DNA from: UBA7916 sp036121365
GTDB lineage: Bacteria > Pseudomonadota > Gammaproteobacteria > Comchoanobacterales > Comchoanobacteraceae
Direction: 5' to 3'
DNA: 64,000 nucleotides
Assembly (NCBI GenBank): GCA_036121365.1
Contig: JAZAFR010000007.1
Coordinates: 62,001 to 126,000, forward strand
Below are positions 58,472 to 64,000 of this stretch, piece by piece. Under the pieces are notes generated by a model that was not told where the DNA came from, searched no databases, and worked only from the letters and a program-made list of their open reading frames with translations. Positions within the stretch are counted from its first letter, which is position 1. The number at the start of each line of letters is the position of its first letter. Made by a program: the position numbers and the translations under genes.

Positions 58472-59695
58472 ATGAGTTCTAAAAGTAAGTCTGAATCTAC
58501 GTATTCTATTGGCCTTACAGTGAAAAAAGCAGTTGATTTTTTAATGAAATCTATACTTTCTGTGAAAACTGGCAAATATGATAGTTTGAGCACGGACCAT
58601 AAAAAAGTTTTTGATAATCTGTATCCCCATCTTGCTAGAAGAGAACGAAATGCTAATTTATTTTCACAATTTTCTGAGGCATTAATTTTTGCTGCTACAC
58701 TATTTACTGGTATCCATACTGTTGCAGCTTATCTTAATTTAATTTTATTCAGTGCTCTTTTCAACTGGATTGCTGTTGGGTGTATATTTTTAGGGTTGTC
58801 TGTGGTGATTGGGGCAAGTATTTTTACAGTGTTATGTATTGAAAAACAAAGAGAGAGAATTTTAGAAGAAGATGGCATTCAATTGATGTTTGATGCTTAT
58901 GATGAATTGACGACTGGTAAAGATGAGTTGATGGAATCATTGTCTGAATTAGATGATTATTTTGAGGACCTAGAACGTTCTTTTAGATGTGATGGAGAGA
59001 CTGATGAAGATTTATTAAAAGTGTTATCTGAGATCAAAACTTGGATTAAAGATTCAAGTGGTTTATTAAGTGATGAGGCCATTAATATTGTAAAAGATGG
59101 TATTTTAATGCAGAGAGATTCAGATGAATCGTTGATAAAAAAAGATGAGAGTTTGTCTCAAGTTGCTAAAAATGTTTATGGGCAACTCGGAGGATCTGAG
59201 AAAAATACTAAGATGAAAAATAAAGATGCTATTCAAAAGCTTAAGCATTTTAAAGAAGGATGGCGTAAATTAACAAAGCTTCCAGATAATGACGATTTGA
59301 TTTCAAAGATCGACTATGATTATTTGTATCAAGACTATGTACGTAATATGGATAAGATTAAGACTTCGATTAAAAGTTTGCGTATTTTTGGTGATTTTCT
59401 TCTTTCAGATGATCCTATACTCATCGATAGACGGACAAAAACTTTACAGAGAGTTTCTGAATCGTTGAAGGATCAAGTTAAATATTTTAAGGAAAAGAGA
59501 AGTGTTATGAAGAAGAGTCTTTCTGCAGACAAGATTGATTTAAAAGTATTGGTTACCAGTCAGCGTGACTTTAAAACCATAGACATGATTGCTCGTGATT
59601 TTAAAGATCCCTCATTGCATAAAGTTCAAAACCAGAAGAAAGACAATGAAGACGATGATGTAGATGGTGACTCTATGTCCATAAAAAAAACTTAA
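58472..59695 (+). CDS. Two-helix membrane protein, tandem paralogue 1, unknown function
   Basis: GGAG lies 7 bases before ATG 58472. The 407-residue product has a basic N-terminal region (1-65), two adjacent membrane helices (about 70-95 and 98-122) and a long charged, helical C-terminal part with several Leu/Glu/Lys-rich coiled-coil stretches and an acidic end (DNEDDDVDGD). It aligns with the next gene through YDSLSTDHKKVFDNLYPHLA.RE..ANLFS, the helix pair and LLSDEAINIV. Not recognised. The form (soluble helical domain behind a hairpin anchor) could suit a pore former, a membrane-remodelling protein or a secreted effector; none is supported. Confidence 0.8.
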   Translation: MSSKSKSESTYSIGLTVKKAVDFLMKSILSVKTGKYDSLSTDHKKVFDNLYPHLARRERNANLFSQFSEALIFAATLFTGIHTVAAYLNLILFSALFNWIAVGCIFLGLSVVIGASIFTVLCIEKQRERILEEDGIQLMFDAYDELTTGKDELMESLSELDDYFEDLERSFRCDGETDEDLLKVLSEIKTWIKDSSGLLSDEAINIVKDGILMQRDSDESLIKKDESLSQVAKNVYGQLGGSEKNTKMKNKDAIQKLKHFKEGWRKLTKLPDNDDLISKIDYDYLYQDYVRNMDKIKTSIKSLRIFGDFLLSDDPILIDRRTKTLQRVSESLKDQVKYFKEKRSVMKKSLSADKIDLKVLVTSQRDFKTIDMIARDFKDPSLHKVQNQKKDNEDDDVDGDSMSIKKT

Positions 59696-59757
59696 AAAAA
59701 ACTGATTCTTACTCTGTTTTGTACTATAGATTAATTTAGTTGATAGGAGAATTAATC

Positions 59758-61026
59758 TTGGCTACTTCCAGTAAATTAAAGTCGAACTTTAAATATTTCG
59801 CTTTTATCTTCAAATTGATAGATGTGATTGGGATTAGATCCTCATACGATAAGGATCTTTCGGATGATGATCGACAAATTTTTGATATATTTTTTCCTGA
59901 TATCGCTAAGCGTGAAAAAATATTGAATTTTTTCTCAAAGATCGGCACAGGTTGTATGGCTGTTGTGGGCACTTTATTGGGTATTATTGAAATATTTAAT
60001 TTATGGCAGTTTATCGCATTGGCCTCTTTTTTTGGCTATGTATCTGCTGGGATAATTGCTGTTGCTATTTTGGTTAAGTTAATTGTTGGTATCTATCGCC
60101 GTTATACAGTGGATCTCCCAAGAAATAAATTATTGGGACGGTACAGTAGGGACCCTTTGGATTCTGGTGTTGCTAATGCGTTCACTGCTCTTAAAGAGAT
60201 TAAGTCAACTGCATCGACATTGAGATCTCGTTTATTTGTGATGGCCGATCACTTTGGTAAGTTGGATTCTCTTGTGTCTCCAGAAGATGTAGATATAAAA
60301 AATTTAATTGAGAGTTGTAGGATTTATATCAATGAGTCCCAACATTTACTCAGTGAAGAATCCATTGATCTGATCTGCCATGCAATTTTGAATGCTGCTG
60401 ATGATAAAATAGTAAATCCAAAGCCAAGTCGATCTTCTAAATTATTCTCTTTTTTTGGTGCTAAAGAAAAGCAGTCGAGCTCCCAAGAAAAGAAGAATCA
60501 GTGGATGGAAACTGAGAAATTTAAAAATGGATTTTTTCAATTGACAGGCATAGATATTACTCAAAAATCCTCTATTAAAAATCAAGACGTTTTTAGCGAG
60601 TTGCATAAGTATTTGATAGCTACTATGCCCAAAATTAGTGCTTCTATTTCTACCTTAGAACAAATTTTGCATTCTATGCCATGTAATACCTTGAAAGATT
60701 CCAAAGATGAGAAGCTCATGCTTTACGGTCCTCATGATTTAAAGATGATTTCTGCACAACTTCAAAAAGTAACTCGGATGAAAATGGAGGAAAAACTCTT
60801 TTCTAGAATAGATGTTAAAGCCAAGCAATCTTTGGGTCAACTGAATGGTCTTATTCCTTTTAATGATGTTGTTCAATCTGCTGTACTGAATCAGCCTATC
60901 GAAAAAATCCAAAGGGTTGTTAGGCAGGGCTTAGCAAAAAAACGAGATAAGAGTCAATCTTCCAAGCTAACTGAACCAAAATCAAGTTCATTCTTTAGTC
61001 GTTGGTTTCCCGGGACACATAAATAG
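59758..61026 (+). CDS. Two-helix membrane protein, tandem paralogue 2, unknown function
   Basis: TTG at 59758 has TAGGAG 8 bases upstream and gives MATSSKLKSN, like the MSSKSKSES start of its neighbour; the frame is open six codons further. The 422-residue product has YDKDLSDDDRQIFDIFFPDIAKREK, two membrane helices (about 65-81 and 84-110) and a helical C-terminal domain with LLSEESIDLICHAIL. The C-terminus is basic (KKRDKSQSSKL ... RWFPGTHK) while that of its paralogue is acidic. The gap of 62 bases suggests one transcript. Confidence 0.8.
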   Translation: MATSSKLKSNFKYFAFIFKLIDVIGIRSSYDKDLSDDDRQIFDIFFPDIAKREKILNFFSKIGTGCMAVVGTLLGIIEIFNLWQFIALASFFGYVSAGIIAVAILVKLIVGIYRRYTVDLPRNKLLGRYSRDPLDSGVANAFTALKEIKSTASTLRSRLFVMADHFGKLDSLVSPEDVDIKNLIESCRIYINESQHLLSEESIDLICHAILNAADDKIVNPKPSRSSKLFSFFGAKEKQSSSQEKKNQWMETEKFKNGFFQLTGIDITQKSSIKNQDVFSELHKYLIATMPKISASISTLEQILHSMPCNTLKDSKDEKLMLYGPHDLKMISAQLQKVTRMKMEEKLFSRIDVKAKQSLGQLNGLIPFNDVVQSAVLNQPIEKIQRVVRQGLAKKRDKSQSSKLTEPKSSSFFSRWFPGTHK

Positions 61027-61112
61027 GGGAGTTGGCATTTTACCTCCAGGTGCCTTGTATTGCATGTTCATGCGCAAATGTATATCTAAAACTGCTCTTG
61101 TCTATGATCTTT

Positions 61113-61706
61113 TTACGTGCCGCTGACTTCAAGTTTTGCTTTTTCAACAATAGGTCCTGTGACTCCTGTCTGGCCTTGGTATTTTCCAGCTTTGTCTTTA
61201 TATGATTGAATACACTCTTCTTCGCTTTCTAAAAATATCATTTGAGCAACCCCCTCATTGGCATAAATATATGCTGGTAAGTTTGTGGTATTGGAAAACT
61301 CCAGTGTTACATGTCCTTCCCACTCAGGTTCTAGTGGTGTGACATTGACGATGATTCCGCAACGTGCGTAGGTTGATTTGCCAAGGCAAATGGTTAATGT
61401 GTTGCGTGGGATCCTAAAGTATTCAACCGTTCGTGCGAGTGCAAAGCTATTAGGAGGGATGGTGCATATGTCTTTTTCTATGGTGATAAAACTGTTGGGA
61501 TCAAATGACTTTGGGTCAATGACAGAGGCGTGCACGTTGGTGAAAATTTTAAACTCTCTTGCACACCTGACATCATAACCATAACTGGAAACGCCGTAAG
61601 ATATGAGTGAACGATTGCCTTCTTGTTTGACTTGTTTTTCAGAGAATGGTTCGATCATCCCTTTTTTTGCTTGTTCAATAATCCAGCGATCGTTTTTAAT
61701 GCTCAT
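61113..61706 (-). CDS. dcd: dCTP deaminase
   Basis: Converts dCTP to dUTP for thymidylate synthesis. The 197-residue product has SYGVSSYGYDVRCAREF, FALARTVEYFRIP, CLGKSTYARCGIIVNVTPLEPEWEGHVTLEFSN with the catalytic SxxAR and Glu, and QGQTGVTGP at the end. Length matches E. coli Dcd (193). It is downstream of the mrp gene on the same strand with 157 bases between. Confidence 0.97.
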   Translation of the reverse strand: MSIKNDRWIIEQAKKGMIEPFSEKQVKQEGNRSLISYGVSSYGYDVRCAREFKIFTNVHASVIDPKSFDPNSFITIEKDICTIPPNSFALARTVEYFRIPRNTLTICLGKSTYARCGIIVNVTPLEPEWEGHVTLEFSNTTNLPAYIYANEGVAQMIFLESEEECIQSYKDKAGKYQGQTGVTGPIVEKAKLEVSGT

Positions 61707-61863
61707 GAAAATCCTCTGTGTAAAAGTGGATATAATTTAACATGATTTCTGTCTAAAATCTATATTCTTTTGAGACAAAGAATCCTGCTTAGATTGTTAG
61801 TTTGAATGAATACGCCAAATCAGTTTTGGCTGCAGTTACTAGTGGGTAAAGGGTCTAGTATGC

Positions 61864-62895
61864 TCAGGTTGAGCTTTTGAATAAATTTCGTTTTGCAATG
61901 GGTCTGCAGGCCAATTGTGCACAAGCTTTGATCGCAATTTGTTGTATTTTTTTGCATATTTTAGCATGTGGGTTTTGGATGATGAGTGGCTGAGAACCCT
62001 CTTCATTTGCCAATTGTGAGTCAAGAGGGATCTCTCCGAGTTTATAAATGCTGTCAGACTCCATGGCTTTTGTTACTGCATTTTCAGGAAATATGTGTGT
62101 GGTGTGTTGGCAGTTTGCACATTTGAATCCAGCCATATTTTCAATGAACCCTAAGATGGGTACTTCCATTTTTTTGAGCATGGCTATGCCTTTTTTACAG
62201 TCTTTGATGCTTAAACATTGTGGTGTGCTTACTAAAATGACACCGCTGATTGGTATTTTTTGTGTCATGGTGAGCAAAATGTCGCCAGTGCCAGGGGGCA
62301 GATCTATAATTAGATAGTCAAGTTCTGGCCAGTTGGTTTTGAATACCATATTTTGAAAGTAAGCGCTTGCCATAGGCCCTCTCCAGACCAAAGGTGTTTT
62401 TTCATCAATTAAAAAACCCATGGACATAGTGGCAATTTGGTGAGCCATAACAGGTTGATATTTTTCATTTTCAATGTTGGCTTTGACCTGTGTTCCAATG
62501 AGTTGAGGTAGATTTGGCCCGTACAAATCACCATCTAGAAGGCCAATTTTACAACCTGTTTGTGCCAGAGCGCATGCAAGGTTTGATGCAATGGTTGATT
62601 TGCCGACACCGCCTTTGCTGGCACTGATGGCAATGATGTTTTTAATTTTTTTGAGGGGTTGCAAAATGCCTTGAGGTTTATGTTTGCTGATTACAGTATC
62701 TAGGTGGATTTCTTTGTCAGTTTTGAAGATTTGAGCAATCTTTTTTTGTAAGAGATGTTTATGATATGTGATTGGGTAGTTGACGGTGAGACGGTCTTCG
62801 CTGTCATTGTAAACGGGCCCTGGATGGGTTTTGTCCCATGTTATGTCTGCAAACACATCATGGATTGACAGGAAATTATGGTTTTCTAGCTTCAT
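61864..62895 (-). CDS. mrp: Mrp/ApbC iron-sulfur carrier ATPase
   Basis: P-loop ATPase thought to carry Fe-S clusters. After an N-terminal domain related to MIP18/PaaD (1-90) the ATPase shows the deviant Walker A SASKGGVGKSTIASN, LDGDLYGPNLPQ, PLVWRGPM, LIIDLPPGTGDI and GFIENMAGFKCANC, with the CxxC that binds the cluster. Length 343 (E. coli Mrp 369). In many gammaproteobacteria it lies near metG and dcd; here dcd adjoins it and metG is 40 kb away. Confidence 0.95.
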   Translation of the reverse strand: MKLENHNFLSIHDVFADITWDKTHPGPVYNDSEDRLTVNYPITYHKHLLQKKIAQIFKTDKEIHLDTVISKHKPQGILQPLKKIKNIIAISASKGGVGKSTIASNLACALAQTGCKIGLLDGDLYGPNLPQLIGTQVKANIENEKYQPVMAHQIATMSMGFLIDEKTPLVWRGPMASAYFQNMVFKTNWPELDYLIIDLPPGTGDILLTMTQKIPISGVILVSTPQCLSIKDCKKGIAMLKKMEVPILGFIENMAGFKCANCQHTTHIFPENAVTKAMESDSIYKLGEIPLDSQLANEEGSQPLIIQNPHAKICKKIQQIAIKACAQLACRPIAKRNLFKSST

Positions 62896-63055
62896 GCTTG
62901 CAATTGTAAAGAATTGTTTTTTGTATTGTATCGGTTAAAGGGGGGTGTTGTATAGTATTGGTCCGATTTATTGTTGTGTTTATGTCTTTTTATTTTATGT
63001 TTGTCTGCTTAGGTAAGTGTGTTACAATGGTTTTTTATATGGAGATAACTGCAAT

Positions 63056-63472
63056 ATGTTCTTTTATTGGTTTTTTTGTGCCTTTTTTGTTGGTGTCTCT
63101 TGGGCCTCTCATGTAGATGCGTCTTATGATAAAGCTCATTTGAATTTTCATAATGGTACATCAGATGATATTTCTATTCGTATTGAAAAATCGTGTGCTC
63201 CTATCGTTTCAATGGTGGATGAGAGTTCTGTATTGTTGAAGAAGAACTCAGATTTAAAGATTGAGTATGACGTTTCTGTGACAAATTGTCTTGTTGTTGC
63301 TTCTCATGATAGAGAGTTTGGAGCTGATATTTCTTTATTTGTATTTGATTCATCCCTCAATAATATAGATTTTGATTTGGGTTTTGCAGTTAAGTCTTGT
63401 GATGTTTATGTTTCTTTGAGAGAGCAGTCCTATCATCTTAGCTCTGATTGTTTAGCGATAAAAAAGATTTAA
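63056..63472 (+). CDS. Small exported protein, unknown function
   Basis: ATG 63056 gives a 138-residue product with a signal peptide (MFFYWFFCAFFVGVSWASH). The mature part has a short beta-rich pattern with four cysteines (KSCAP, TNCL, KSCD, SDCL), possibly two disulfides. A frame is open 13 codons earlier, and GGAG at 63042-63045 is 10 bases before the chosen ATG. Not recognised. Confidence 0.6.
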   Translation: MFFYWFFCAFFVGVSWASHVDASYDKAHLNFHNGTSDDISIRIEKSCAPIVSMVDESSVLLKKNSDLKIEYDVSVTNCLVVASHDREFGADISLFVFDSSLNNIDFDLGFAVKSCDVYVSLREQSYHLSSDCLAIKKI

Positions 63473-63527
63473 TGGCTTTTATATTTCCTCTTTTTGATGA
63501 TGAGTCAAGCTGTGTCTATTGACTTGA

Positions 63528-64000
63528 TTACGGCTTTCCTTTTGTCTTTTCTACGTGAAACAGGTGTTTTTTTGCATAAAGAACCTGTTCGGTTTCCGTA
63601 CTGATGTTGATCAGTGTTTGATAATCTTGGATGGCTTTTTCATAATGCTTTTGTGCTGTATACAAGTGAGCTCTTGCAAATAATGCATTGTCATTGTATT
63701 CATGGCCTGATTTTATGTATTTGTTTATTGATTTTAGTATTTGGTTTTGTCCCTCTTTGTCATTAATATTTTTGATAAACTGGATAAAGGGCGTATTTTT
63801 GGGGAGAGATAATAATGTTGTTATGTTATGGTCTGCCAACTTCAGAGCGTTGTCACTTTGATTGCTCCATAGTAATGTGTAAAGATGTGCGCAAATGATT
63901 TTAGGTTCTTTATTGAGGTATCCAGGTATTTGGTTATAGTAGGCGTCGGCTTTGGCTATGAGGTTTTTACTTTGATATTTTTGTATTATGCCTATATGTG
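63528..64000 (-). CDS. Helical-repeat (TPR-like) protein, N-terminus beyond window
   Basis: The minus-strand frame is open from the window edge to the stop at 63528 (157 codons). It contains FARAHLYTAQKHYEKAIQDYQTLI, a plausible TPR unit, and similar helical stretches before it (ICAHLYTLLWSNQSDNALKLAD). The beginning lies beyond position 64000, so the size and the presence of a membrane anchor are unknown. Function not assigned. Confidence 0.65.
   Translation of the reverse strand, partial: HIGIIQKYQSKNLIAKADAYYNQIPGYLNKEPKIICAHLYTLLWSNQSDNALKLADHNITTLLSLPKNTPFIQFIKNINDKEGQNQILKSINKYIKSGHEYNDNALFARAHLYTAQKHYEKAIQDYQTLINISTETEQVLYAKKHLFHVEKTKGKP

Noticed and set aside
1..64000. Search for CRISPR arrays, insertion sequences, prophage genes or a replication origin
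   Set aside because: No regularly spaced repeats, transposase or phage structural motifs were seen, and the strand bias shows no clear switch that would mark an origin or terminus.

Overview
The window looks like part of a gammaproteobacterial chromosome, AT-rich and possibly from a host-associated or reduced-genome lineage. The evidence is the gene order atpIBEFHAGDC-glmU-glmS, the group tRNA-Gln-rplY-pth-ychF, the pair DUF2066-hda with a clamp-binding QLTLP motif in Hda, the order metG-rnfB-nth, tkt/gap/pgk/pyk, and djlA, RNase T, DksA, TrkH and an IHF-type protein. No rRNA, CRISPR array, insertion sequence or prophage module is visible. The three tRNAs do not encode their 3' CCA. By eye most of the + strand is G+T rich whichever way a gene points, so the window probably lies within one replichore.

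Layout. 1-9.7 kb (minus): glmS (cut by the window edge), glmU and the complete F1Fo ATP synthase operon. 9.8-12.5 kb: class II aldolase fba, engB, an erpA-like gene with an unusual insertion, and efp. 12.8-15.5 kb: tRNA-Ile(CAU), murB running convergently into dapF, a small membrane protein, dksA and elongator tRNA-Met. 15.7-18.7 kb: two L,D-transpeptidase paralogues flanking ATP-type pckA. 18.8-24 kb: argS (Bacteroidetes-like architecture), metG, rnfB, nth and a Cys-rich secreted protein. 24.3-29.7 kb: a giant internally duplicated membrane protein with a CPBP protease core, a NIF3-like protein and trkH. 29.7-34.7 kb: polA with an apparently dead proofreading domain, then an unrecognised gene family in three states: pseudogene, C-terminal scrap, intact gene.

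34.9-47.1 kb: tkt, then an island of two paralogous three-helix membrane proteins bracketed by about 330-bp imperfect direct repeats that contain the 3' ends of both flanking genes (tkt and a flippase). Then come gap-pgk-pyk, a small membrane protein, a DUF47/PhoU-like protein and a second flippase-like protein. 47.2-49.8 kb (minus): ychF, pth, rplY, tRNA-Gln. 49.8-53 kb: an 11-bp tandem repeat upstream of a two-gene ABC importer (fused permease and ATPase with extra C-terminal domain) with no binding protein. 53-58 kb: rpe, djlA, rnt, hda, a DUF2066 gene, ihfB and an exported FKBP. 58.5-61 kb: two tandem paralogous two-helix membrane proteins of unknown function. 61-64 kb: dcd, mrp, a small exported protein and the C-terminal part of a helical-repeat protein.

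Together the genes cover ATP synthesis, lower glycolysis and gluconeogenesis with the non-oxidative pentose phosphate pathway (fba, gap, pgk, pyk, pckA, tkt, rpe), cell-wall precursors (glmS, glmU, murB, dapF, L,D-transpeptidases) and translation. The novelty lies in the accessory parts: the repeat-bracketed island, the decaying three-copy family, the giant CPBP protein, the 58-61 kb pair, and altered motifs in otherwise ordinary enzymes (DapF, ErpA, PolA, GAPDH).
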